A DNA stretch of 64,000 bases, taken from positions 62,568-126,567 of the forward strand of contig DEJJ01000022.1 in assembly GCA_002353285.1 (NCBI GenBank), read 5' to 3'. Below, in pieces: positions 40,241 to 48,825 of this stretch. This stretch comes from Porphyromonadaceae bacterium UBA2751 (lineage in GTDB: Bacteria > Bacteroidota > Bacteroidia > Bacteroidales > Muribaculaceae). The translations under genes were made by a program, and so were the position numbers. Position 1 is the first letter of the stretch. Every line of letters starts with the position of its first letter. The notes under the pieces were generated by a model. It saw only the letters and a program-made list of their open reading frames with translations. It was not told the DNA's origin and ran no database searches.

Positions 40241-40326
40241 AGGCACATCAAAATAGTTATAAAAGGCATAAAAAGTAGTTTTTTAGAGTGTTGCATTAAG
40301 CACAGCACCGAAATAAACATAATTAT

Positions 40327-40914
40327 ATGAACATCAAGGAGTATTTCTCTTCACTGATTGAGGGAACTCACAGCCTCATCAAGGGAATGGAGGTGACAGG
40401 TAAAGAGCTCTTTACCAAGAAAGTTACCGAGCAGTATCCCGAGAACAGGGCTGAGTTGAAGATCCCCGAGAGATTTAGAGCCACGTTGCAGTTCATCTAT
40501 GACGACGAGGGTTACCACAAGTGCATAGCTTGCAAGACCTGTGAGCGCAATTGCCCTAATGGAACCATTCAAATTACCACTCGCATGGTGGATCTGCCCA
40601 ATGGCAAGAAGAAAATGAAGCTCGACAAGTACATTTACGACTTGGGTAGCTGCACCTTCTGTGGACTTTGCGTGAGCACCTGTCCCACCGATGCCATTGA
40701 GTTCTCTAACGACTTTGAGCAGGCGGTGTTCCGTCGCGAGGCACTTATCAAGCAGTTGAATTATCTGCCTGAGAAGGAGAAACCCGCCCCCGAACCCAAG
40801 CCCGCTGCTGCCAAGCCTGCTGCAAGTGCCGATGCACCCAAGGTAGAGCCAAAGGTCAAGGTCGAGGAATCCAAAGATGTTCAACCCAATCAGGAACAAA
40901 AAGAAACAGAATAA
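40327..40914 (+). CDS. nuoI: NADH-quinone oxidoreductase subunit I
   Basis: 195 aa. Two [4Fe-4S] motifs, CIACKTCERNCPNG and CTFCGLCVSTCPTDAIEF (clusters N6a/N6b). The last about 40 residues form a Lys/Pro/Ala/Glu-rich tail not needed for cluster binding. Peripheral-arm subunit feeding NuoB; separated from nuoH by the whole atp block. Confidence 0.96.
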   Translation: MNIKEYFSSLIEGTHSLIKGMEVTGKELFTKKVTEQYPENRAELKIPERFRATLQFIYDDEGYHKCIACKTCERNCPNGTIQITTRMVDLPNGKKKMKLDKYIYDLGSCTFCGLCVSTCPTDAIEFSNDFEQAVFRREALIKQLNYLPEKEKPAPEPKPAAAKPAASADAPKVEPKVKVEESKDVQPNQEQKETE

Positions 40915-40915
40915 T

Positions 40916-41431
40916 ATGGAGTCACTCGGAAATGTAATCATGTATGTTATAATTGCTTTGACAATTATAGTGTTTTCGGTGCTTGCGGTGACGACAAAGA
41001 AGATTTTGCGCTCAGCAACCTACCTGCTGTTTGTCTTGCTGGCAACAGCTGCCATCTATTTCCAGATGGATTATGAGTTCCTGGGAGCAACACAGATTGC
41101 CGTCTATGCAGGTGGTATAGTGGTCTTGTTTGTGTTTGCTATCATGCTGACACACAAGCCTGGCGAGGACGCCGCGCCCCTCACTTCTCACAAGAGAATA
41201 TTAGGCTTGATTGCTTGTGGGGCAGGTGTGATATTGTGTGTTGCAGCCTTGCTTGGATATGCAAAGTTCTGCTCACAGTCGCTACCCTCGATGAGCGATT
41301 TCACCATCGATAGGTTGGGCGAGATGTTACTCAGTACCGACAAGTTTGGATATCTGCTGCCATTTGAGGCAGTGAGCGTGTTGCTGCTCGCCTGCATCAT
41401 TGGTGGTGTGGTAATAGCCCGCAAGCGTTAA
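40916..41431 (+). CDS. nuoJ: NADH-quinone oxidoreductase subunit J
   Basis: 171 aa from the ATG at 40916, one base after the nuoI stop; an earlier in-frame ATG lies inside nuoI. Five hydrophobic helices, including the family segment AATQIAVYAGGIVVLFVFAI (pi-bulge helix). Confidence 0.95.
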   Translation: MESLGNVIMYVIIALTIIVFSVLAVTTKKILRSATYLLFVLLATAAIYFQMDYEFLGATQIAVYAGGIVVLFVFAIMLTHKPGEDAAPLTSHKRILGLIACGAGVILCVAALLGYAKFCSQSLPSMSDFTIDRLGEMLLSTDKFGYLLPFEAVSVLLLACIIGGVVIARKR

Positions 41432-41449
41432 AAGAAAGGAGGATAAGTT

Positions 41450-41761
41450 ATGGACTTGACATTATTAATGTATCTCATCCCCAGTCTTATAATGTTTGGC
41501 TGTGGTGTTTATGGGTTCATCACCCGCAAGAATATGATAGCAATGTTGATTTCGCTTGAGTTGATGCTCAACTCGGCCGACATCAATTTTGTAGTGTTTA
41601 ACCGTTATTTGTTCCCCGCTCAGCACGAGGGCATGTTCTTCACATTGTTTGCAATAGCGATTGCAGCTGCCGAGACAGCTGTAGCCATTGCCATTATTAT
41701 CAATGTGTATCGCATTGCCAAGAATGTTGACATCAACAAAATAACCAAAATGAAATTCTAA
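41450..41761 (+). CDS. nuoK: NADH-quinone oxidoreductase subunit K
   Basis: 103 aa, three helices with conserved membrane Glu in MLISLELMLNSADINFV and in AIAAAETAVAIAI. Mrp-like proton-pumping unit. GGAGG stands 8 bp upstream of the start. Confidence 0.96.
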   Translation: MDLTLLMYLIPSLIMFGCGVYGFITRKNMIAMLISLELMLNSADINFVVFNRYLFPAQHEGMFFTLFAIAIAAAETAVAIAIIINVYRIAKNVDINKITKMKF

Positions 41762-41767
41762 ACAGTT

Positions 41768-43750
41768 ATGCCACTAAGTAGTACAATATACGTTCTTGCC
41801 ATTCCACTGTTTATGTTCCTGTTTCTGGGGCTTGTGGGCGTGAAGATGCCTCGCAAGATCACCGGTGTGATAGGAGTGCTGGGAATGGCTGTGACAACCG
41901 TGTTGGCCTATGCCATAGCGTTTACTTATTTCTTTGGCGATGGCCAGGGACAAATGATGGATGGAGTGCGGCAGCAGATTGTTACCACCGACTGGACATG
42001 GCTGTCGTTCTATGCCGACAAGCTCATAGTGCGACTTGGCGTTCTTCTCGACCCCATCTCGGCCATGATGCTGGTTGTAATTAGCACAGTATCGTTCATG
42101 GTTCACCTTTATAGCCTTGGCTACATGAGCGACCATGACGGTAATCCTGAGAAAGGCTTCCAGCGCTACTATGCCGACCTGGCATTGTTCACATTCTCGA
42201 TGCTTGGGTTGGTAGTCTCGACCAACATTTTCCAAATGTTCATCTTCTTTGAGATGGTGGGAGTTTCATCCTATCTGCTCATTGGATTCTACTATGGACA
42301 GCAACCTGCCAATCATGCGTCGAAAAAGGCATTTATCGTTACTCGCCTTGCCGACCTGTTCTTCCTGATTGGTATCTTGATACTCTCGTTCTATACTGAG
42401 ACATTCGATTTCAAGGAAATGATGGGAGCCAATGGACACGATGTGTGCAACGCTTTCACCAGCGCACAGGGGCTCACATTCATGGGTTGCTCTGTAACAG
42501 GCTGGGCACTGACGTTCATCTTCATTGGTGGTGCTGGTAAGAGTGCTATGTATCCTCTTCACATTTGGCTTCCCGACGCAATGGAGGGTCCAACACCAGT
42601 GTCGGCACTGATTCATGCTGCAACAATGGTAGTGGCAGGTGTGTTCCTGGTAGCGCGCATGTTCCCACTTTATGTGCTGGAGCAAGGTGCAATGGACATC
42701 ATCTGCGTGGTGGGCGCTTTCACCGCATTCTATGCCGCTGCAGTAGCATGCACTCAGAGTGATATCAAGCGTGCTCTTGCATTCTCGACCATTTCACAGA
42801 TTGCATTCATGATGACCTCGCTTGCCGTTAGCTCGGCTCAGGGTCAACTCATAGGCGGTCACGAGGCAGGTCTTGGCTACATGGCCTCGATGTTCCACCT
42901 GTTTACTCACGCCATGTTCAAGGCGTTGCTCTTCCTGTGTGCTGGTGCTATTATCCACGCTGTTCACAGCAACGAGAACAGCAAGATGCACGGCTTGCAC
43001 AAATACATGCCCATCACAAGCATCGCATTCCTGATTGGTTGCTTGGCAATTGCCGGTATTCCACCCTTTGCCGGGTTCTTCAGTAAAGACGAGATTCTTG
43101 TGGCTTGCTACGAGAAGGGCATAGGATGGGGACTGTGGATGAGCATGGTGGCTGGCATGACAGCCTTCTACATGTTCCGTATTTACTACCTCATCTTCTT
43201 CTGGAAGAAGCATGAGGTTCATGGCGAGCATGCTCCCAAGGATCAGCCCTGGACCATGACAGTGCCACTGATTGTGCTTGCTCTCATCTCGTGCGTTGCA
43301 GGTTTTGCTCCATTTGGCAATCTTGTTACATGGGATGGTGCTCAGCTCGAGACCCACATGAATTGGCCCATTGCAGGCGCCAGTGTGGGCATTGCCTTGA
43401 TAGGTATCGGTCTGGCAACTGTTATGTACTGGAAGGAGAATCCACTGCCCGACAAGCTGGCAACGATGTTCCGTGGCCTTTGGACAGCCAGCTACAAGCG
43501 CTTCTACATGGATGAACTCTATCAGTTCATTACTCACAAGATTATTTTCCAGGGAATCAGCAAGCCAATTGCGTGGTTTGATCGCACCATCATTGATGGC
43601 TTCTTTAACCTGCTGGGCAATGTTACCAACAATGCCTCGTGGGGCATCCGCAAGATGCAATCGGGCAATGTGCAAGGTTATGTTTCCTATTATATCATCG
43701 GTGCCGTGCTGCTTGCAGCCGTGACTGGTGTAGTGATACTATGTTTTTAA
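41768..43750 (+). CDS. nuoL: NADH-quinone oxidoreductase subunit L
   Basis: 660 aa antiporter-like subunit with about 16 helices. Key features: EMVGVSSYLLIGFYY (essential Glu), GKSAMYPLHIWLPDAMEGPTPVSALIHAATMV (conserved Lys/His helix, cited in part), GIPPFAGFFSKDEI, and the C-terminal lateral helix. Ends in the hydrophobic anchor YYIIGAVLLAAVTGVVILCF. Confidence 0.96.
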   Translation: MPLSSTIYVLAIPLFMFLFLGLVGVKMPRKITGVIGVLGMAVTTVLAYAIAFTYFFGDGQGQMMDGVRQQIVTTDWTWLSFYADKLIVRLGVLLDPISAMMLVVISTVSFMVHLYSLGYMSDHDGNPEKGFQRYYADLALFTFSMLGLVVSTNIFQMFIFFEMVGVSSYLLIGFYYGQQPANHASKKAFIVTRLADLFFLIGILILSFYTETFDFKEMMGANGHDVCNAFTSAQGLTFMGCSVTGWALTFIFIGGAGKSAMYPLHIWLPDAMEGPTPVSALIHAATMVVAGVFLVARMFPLYVLEQGAMDIICVVGAFTAFYAAAVACTQSDIKRALAFSTISQIAFMMTSLAVSSAQGQLIGGHEAGLGYMASMFHLFTHAMFKALLFLCAGAIIHAVHSNENSKMHGLHKYMPITSIAFLIGCLAIAGIPPFAGFFSKDEILVACYEKGIGWGLWMSMVAGMTAFYMFRIYYLIFFWKKHEVHGEHAPKDQPWTMTVPLIVLALISCVAGFAPFGNLVTWDGAQLETHMNWPIAGASVGIALIGIGLATVMYWKENPLPDKLATMFRGLWTASYKRFYMDELYQFITHKIIFQGISKPIAWFDRTIIDGFFNLLGNVTNNASWGIRKMQSGNVQGYVSYYIIGAVLLAAVTGVVILCF

Positions 43751-43778
43751 TCAACGGTTCTAAAATACAGTAAAGATT

Positions 43779-45299
43779 ATGGAAATTTTCTCTAATATGC
43801 TTATTTACTTCGTGATTATTCCGTTGCTCACTCTGGCAGGCCTAGCCTTGACCAAGAACAAGGGCATCGACGCGATTAGAGCCGTTGCCGTGACAGGTGC
43901 TACAGCACTTGTGGGACTGGCTATATATCTAGTGATTTACTTCCTGCATGCTCGCGCTGCTGGTGATACCAGCGACATGATACTGCAGACTAGCGTCACT
44001 TGGTATGCACCATTAAATATCAAGTTAGCACTTGGTGTGGATGGTGTATCGGTTGTGATGATACTTCTGTCGGCATTCATCGTTTTTGCGGGAGTGTTTG
44101 CTTCATGGAAGATGGATCCTCTTCCCAAGCAGTTCTTCCTGTGGTTCTTCCTGTTGTCGACAGGAGTGTTTGGTTTCTTCATCAGCGTGGACTTGTTCAC
44201 CATGTTCATGTTCTATGAGGTTGCTCTTATCCCAATGTACTTGCTCATTGGTGTGTGGGGCAGTGGAAACAAGAACTATAGCGCCATGAAGCTAACTCTC
44301 ATGCTGATGGGAGGCTCGGCGTTCCTGATGCTTGGCATCATTGGTATCTACTTCCACTCAACAGCAACTCCTGGTGAGTACACAATGAACCTGCTCGAGA
44401 TAGCCAAGAACAATGCAATACCTCACAACTGGCAGATGTTCTTGTTCCCGATGACATTTGTGGGATTCGGTGTGCTGGGTGCTATGTTCCCATTCCACAC
44501 ATGGTCGCCCGATGGTCATGCAAGTGCTCCAACAGCGGTGTCGATGCTTCACGCTGGTGTGCTCATGAAGCTGGGAGGTTATGGCTGCTTCCGCATTGCT
44601 ATCTACTTGATGCCCTTTGCAGCGCAACAGCTAGGCTGGATATTCTTGACCCTGACAGGTATCAGCATTGTGTATGGTGCGTTCAGTGCATGTGTTCAGA
44701 CCGACCTTAAGTATATCAACGCTTACTCATCGGTTAGCCACTGTGGTATGGTGCTCTTTGCCATATTGATGTTCAACAAGACTGCAATGACAGGTGCTGT
44801 GCTTCAGATGCTCTCACACGGCTTGATGACAGCATTGTTCTTCGCCTTGATTGGTATGATATATGGTCGCACCCACACCCGCGACATTCGTGAGATGGGC
44901 GGCCTGATGCACATCATGCCTTACCTGGGCGTGGGTTATGTGATAGCCGGTTTTGCTTCGCTGGGCTTGCCAGGCTTGAGTGGTTTCGTAGCCGAGATGA
45001 CAATCTTTGTGGGCTCATTTGAGCACACCGACATGTTCCACCGCGTGTTCACAATTGCAGCCACTACCTCGATTGTGATTACCGCAGTGTACATCTTGCG
45101 CGTAGTGGGCAAGTTGCTCTATGGAGCTGTTCAGGATGAGCATCACCGCACTCTCACCGATGCCGATGCTACTGAGCGCATCTCGACTGCCACCCTCATT
45201 ATAGCAGTTGCGATAATAGGTTGCTTCCCCAATTTCTTCATCGACATCATCCGCGACAGTTTCACTCCCGTGGTAAATGCGTTGACAAGTGTTATGTAA
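43779..45299 (+). CDS. nuoM: NADH-quinone oxidoreductase subunit M
   Basis: 506 aa antiporter-like subunit. FTMFMFYEVALIPMYLLIGV contains the essential Glu. AMFPFHTWSPDGHASAPTAV, SSVSHCGMVLF and GLPGLSGFVAEM are standard NuoM blocks. Confidence 0.96.
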   Translation: MEIFSNMLIYFVIIPLLTLAGLALTKNKGIDAIRAVAVTGATALVGLAIYLVIYFLHARAAGDTSDMILQTSVTWYAPLNIKLALGVDGVSVVMILLSAFIVFAGVFASWKMDPLPKQFFLWFFLLSTGVFGFFISVDLFTMFMFYEVALIPMYLLIGVWGSGNKNYSAMKLTLMLMGGSAFLMLGIIGIYFHSTATPGEYTMNLLEIAKNNAIPHNWQMFLFPMTFVGFGVLGAMFPFHTWSPDGHASAPTAVSMLHAGVLMKLGGYGCFRIAIYLMPFAAQQLGWIFLTLTGISIVYGAFSACVQTDLKYINAYSSVSHCGMVLFAILMFNKTAMTGAVLQMLSHGLMTALFFALIGMIYGRTHTRDIREMGGLMHIMPYLGVGYVIAGFASLGLPGLSGFVAEMTIFVGSFEHTDMFHRVFTIAATTSIVITAVYILRVVGKLLYGAVQDEHHRTLTDADATERISTATLIIAVAIIGCFPNFFIDIIRDSFTPVVNALTSVM

Positions 45300-45338
45300 C
45301 AATATTGTAGAATTAAAAAAAGATAAGATATACTCAAT

Positions 45339-46799
45339 ATGGATTATTCTCAATTTTTAATGATGCCGCAAGAGATAGGGCTACTTGTAGTCTTCTTGCT
45401 AGTATTCTTATATGACACTTTCATGCCCGAGAAGTCGCACAAGGGTCTGCCCTTGTTTGCAACCATCGTGTTTGGCATTTTCATGATATGTGGATTCTGC
45501 CCAGTTCAGGACGGCATGGCATTTGGCGACATGTTTGAGTCGAATAAGGCCACCTGGGCGATGAAGAACATTCTCAACATTGGTATGTTCATTGTGCTGT
45601 TGCAGTCGGTGAAGTGGGCCAATAGCGACTTCGTGGCAATTCGCCGTGGAGAATTCTATGAGTTGATGTTATTGACGCTCTTTGGCATGTACTTGATGAT
45701 TTCGGGTCGTCACTTCCTGGTGTTTGTGATTGGTCTCGAGACTGCATCGTTGCCACTTGCAACACTTGTGGCCTTTGAGAAGAAATATTACGAGAGCCAT
45801 GAGGCAGCAGCAAAATATGTGCTCACTGCAGTGTTCTCGTCGGCAATCATGCTGATGGGCCTCTCGTTTGTATATGGCCTCACAGGTACACTCTATTTCA
45901 ATGACATTGCCACAATGATAGTGGGTGACAAGTCGTTGCTGCTCATCGTAGCGCTGGCGTTCCTCATCTCGGGAGTGGGCTACAAGCTCTCACTTGTTCC
46001 TTTCCACCTGTGGACTGCCGACGTTTATCAGGGCGCACCCACCATGGTGACCAGCTACCTGTCGGTGATCAGTAAGGGTTCGGCTGCGTTTGCATTCTTT
46101 GTGATAATGGTACAGGTGTTTGGTGCAGCCTACGCACCCATTTGGGAGTGGATGCTCTATGCTGTGATTATCATCACCATCACAGTGGGTAACCTTTTTG
46201 CCATTCGTCAGCGCAACCTCAAGCGCTTCCTGGCTTTCTCGTCAATATCGCAGGCCGGTTACATCATGCTTGGTGTGATTTCGGCAAACCATGTTGGCAT
46301 GGCCTCGATGATGTACTACATTTTGGTTTACATCTTCAGCAACCTCGCAGCATTTGGCGTGATTGCCGTGATAGAGCGCAAGACTGGCAAGGTTACTACC
46401 GATGATTACAATGGCCTGTTCAAGACCAACCCATGGCTAGCGTTCGTGATGATGCTTGCTATGTTCTCGCTTGGTGGTATTCCACCCTTTGCGGGCTTCT
46501 TCAGCAAGTTCTTCATCTTCCTGGGAGCCGCACAGACTGGCAGCGTAGCAATTTATGTTCTCGTGCTTATTGCGTTGATCAACACCATCATCTCGCTCTA
46601 TTACTACCTGCTCGTGGTTAAGGCGATGTTCATCCGTCAAGATGAATGTGCTATTCCTGCGTTCAAATCGCATTGGACCGAGAAAGCTGGCCTGATAATT
46701 TGCACACTGGGCATCATCCTCATTGGCCTTGTGAGCTGCATTTACACAAGCCTGAGCGACATCACCAGCTCGCTCACGAGCATGTTCTCAATGATTTAA
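45339..46799 (+). CDS. nuoN: NADH-quinone oxidoreductase subunit N
   Basis: 486 aa antiporter-like subunit, last gene of the complex I set. GLETASLPLATLVAF carries the essential Glu. VPFHLWTADVYQGAPTMVTS, SSISQAGYIMLG and GGIPPFAGFFSKF match the family. NuoE, F and G (NADH-oxidising module) are absent, as usual for Bacteroidetes, so the electron donor may be a ferredoxin or flavodoxin rather than NADH. Confidence 0.96.
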   Translation: MDYSQFLMMPQEIGLLVVFLLVFLYDTFMPEKSHKGLPLFATIVFGIFMICGFCPVQDGMAFGDMFESNKATWAMKNILNIGMFIVLLQSVKWANSDFVAIRRGEFYELMLLTLFGMYLMISGRHFLVFVIGLETASLPLATLVAFEKKYYESHEAAAKYVLTAVFSSAIMLMGLSFVYGLTGTLYFNDIATMIVGDKSLLLIVALAFLISGVGYKLSLVPFHLWTADVYQGAPTMVTSYLSVISKGSAAFAFFVIMVQVFGAAYAPIWEWMLYAVIIITITVGNLFAIRQRNLKRFLAFSSISQAGYIMLGVISANHVGMASMMYYILVYIFSNLAAFGVIAVIERKTGKVTTDDYNGLFKTNPWLAFVMMLAMFSLGGIPPFAGFFSKFFIFLGAAQTGSVAIYVLVLIALINTIISLYYYLLVVKAMFIRQDECAIPAFKSHWTEKAGLIICTLGIILIGLVSCIYTSLSDITSSLTSMFSMI

Positions 46800-46816
46800 T
46801 TATCATTGTCAAAATA

Positions 46817-46862
46817 AAATAAAATTGAGGAGGTGGCTAAATGCCGTCTCCTTGATTTTACC
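46817..46862 (+). terminator. Probable terminator of the nuo-atp unit
   Basis: AAAATTGAGGAG and CTCCTTGATTTT arms around a 17-nt loop, followed by a short T/AC tract. The T run is weak. Confidence 0.5.
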
Positions 46863-46962
46863 CCCAAAAAAGCAGAAGTCTTGAGTTGCATATTCTCTTG
46901 ACATAAGCAATAGCTTGTTTTTTGTGTTTTTGCCTAAACTTTAATAAATAATGCTCATATAG

Positions 46963-48693
46963 ATGTCACAACTCGAACCATTAATTGCCGACCTTGCGCT
47001 AATTCTCATCAGTGCGGGTGTCATGACGCTTCTTTTTAAAAGCCTCAAGCAGCCTATTGTATTAGGATATATCGTGGCAGGATTTTTAGCCTCGCCTAAC
47101 ATGCCCTATATGCCCAGTGTAACCGACATGCACGGCATCCATGTGTGGAGCGAAATAGGTGTTATTTTCCTGTTGTTCGCCCTTGGATTGGAATTTTCAT
47201 TTAAGAAGATTCTTAAGATGGGTGCTGCACCAATCATTGCTGCGGTTTCCATCATTCTTGCAATGATGTATGTTGGCTCCTTCACGGGTTCCTTGTTTGG
47301 ATGGAGCGATATGGACTGCATATTCCTGGGAGGTATGCTCGCAATGTCATCAACCACCATCATTTTTAAGGCATTCGACGACATGGGACTCCGGCAAAAA
47401 CGTTTTGCGGGACTCGTTCTTAGTGTTCTTATTATTGAGGATATTTTAGCAATCGTTCTCATGGTGATGCTATCTACCCTCGCTGTGAGCAAGGAGTTTG
47501 AGGGTTCGCAGATGCTTGGCTCAATTTTGCAGCTGGGACTTTATCTTGTGCTATGGTTCACGGTAGGACTCTATTTCATACCGTTGGTACTGCGCAAACT
47601 CAAGCCGCTGATGAATAGTGAGACCTTGCTCATTACCGCTCTCGCCCTCTGCTTCGGTATGGTGGTAGCGGCATCTGCTGCAGGTTTCTCGGCTGCCTTT
47701 GGAGCCTTTGTTATGGGCAGTATCTTAGCCGAGACAGTGGAAGCTGAAACCATTGAACATCTTGTTGCTCCTGTAAAAAATCTCTTTGGAGCCATCTTCT
47801 TCGTGTCGGTTGGCATGATGGTCGACCTGCAGCTCATCATGGAGTATATAGTTCCGATTATTAGTATTATTGCTGCCGTCTTGTTGGGCCAGACTATTTT
47901 GAGCACGTGCGGATTCCTGCTTTCGGGTCAGTCGTTGAAGACATCCATGCAATGCTCGTTTTCGTTGACCCAGATTGGTGAGTTCGCTTTTATCCTTGCC
48001 ACCCTCGGCACCTCGTTGAAGGTCACAAGTGATTTCCTGTATCCCATAGTGGTAGCCGTTTCGGTGTTCACAACGTTCACCACACCTTATATGATACGTT
48101 TAGCAGAGCCTGCCTATAATGTGATAGCTCGCATTCTGCCAGCCAAGTGGATTGCCAGGCTAGAACGTAACAACAACGAGAGCGACGAGGAGGCTACCAA
48201 CGACGAGCTAAAGCAGCTCTGGAAGGATGGTTTCAAACGTTTCGTCTTCATCATGCTAATTAGCAGTGTGCTCTGTGTGGCGATTATGGCAGCCATGCTC
48301 TATTATGGCGAGCCAATAATTAGCAATATGCTTCCCGAGCAGTGGGTCCGTCCCGTCACTGCTGTCATTACCGCTCTGTTGTGTTCACCTTTCTTATGGA
48401 TGATGATGCGTGCTGGTGGCAACTCACCCGAAGTCAACAAGTTGTGGGACAGCGGTCCTCACTGGCGTGTTAGGCTGACTGCCTATGGAGTGTTACGCCT
48501 TTTGATTGCTGCTATCTTTGTTAGCTACATCGTTGACTATGCTGTTCCTTGGACCAGTTGGCTTGGCATGTTTGCTCTAGTAGCCATCTTGTTCTTTATC
48601 TTCTACTCATCTTTTTTGGAGAAGAAGAGCAAAAAACTGGCTAAGAATTTTACCGATAACTTAAACGCACGTGAAAAGATGAACCAGCAATAG
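46963..48693 (+). CDS. CPA2-family cation:proton antiporter (KefB-like)
   Basis: 576 aa with about 13 transmembrane helices. Typical blocks: IVLGYIVAGFLASPN, EIGVIFLLFALGLEFSFKK, SSTTIIFKAFDDMG, VLIIEDILAIVLM (ion-binding Asp), and FSLTQIGEFAFILA. No C-terminal KTN/TrkA-N domain, so not a complete KefB/KefC. Instead a charged linker (about 400-420) leads to three more hydrophobic segments. Could exchange K+ or Na+ for H+. It lies 160 bp after nuoN behind a hairpin, so probably independent. Confidence 0.9.
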   Translation: MSQLEPLIADLALILISAGVMTLLFKSLKQPIVLGYIVAGFLASPNMPYMPSVTDMHGIHVWSEIGVIFLLFALGLEFSFKKILKMGAAPIIAAVSIILAMMYVGSFTGSLFGWSDMDCIFLGGMLAMSSTTIIFKAFDDMGLRQKRFAGLVLSVLIIEDILAIVLMVMLSTLAVSKEFEGSQMLGSILQLGLYLVLWFTVGLYFIPLVLRKLKPLMNSETLLITALALCFGMVVAASAAGFSAAFGAFVMGSILAETVEAETIEHLVAPVKNLFGAIFFVSVGMMVDLQLIMEYIVPIISIIAAVLLGQTILSTCGFLLSGQSLKTSMQCSFSLTQIGEFAFILATLGTSLKVTSDFLYPIVVAVSVFTTFTTPYMIRLAEPAYNVIARILPAKWIARLERNNNESDEEATNDELKQLWKDGFKRFVFIMLISSVLCVAIMAAMLYYGEPIISNMLPEQWVRPVTAVITALLCSPFLWMMMRAGGNSPEVNKLWDSGPHWRVRLTAYGVLRLLIAAIFVSYIVDYAVPWTSWLGMFALVAILFFIFYSSFLEKKSKKLAKNFTDNLNAREKMNQQ

Positions 48694-48732
48694 TGTGATT
48701 CGTCGAGGAATGTGCAATTCATTATAAGTATT

Positions 48733-48791
48733 CAATCTTCTTTGAGGGCGTGTGTTGCTGTTTGGGAGAGCACTGTCCTCTAAGAAGATTG
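48733..48791. terminator. Hairpin between convergent antiporter and ygiQ genes
   Basis: CAATCTTCTT (48733-48742) pairs with AAGAAGATTG (48782-48791), extended by GAGG/CCTC inside. It serves either strand. Confidence 0.6.
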
Positions 48792-48825
48792 ATAATTTAT
48801 AGAGATTGTTTTCTTGATAGAAAGG

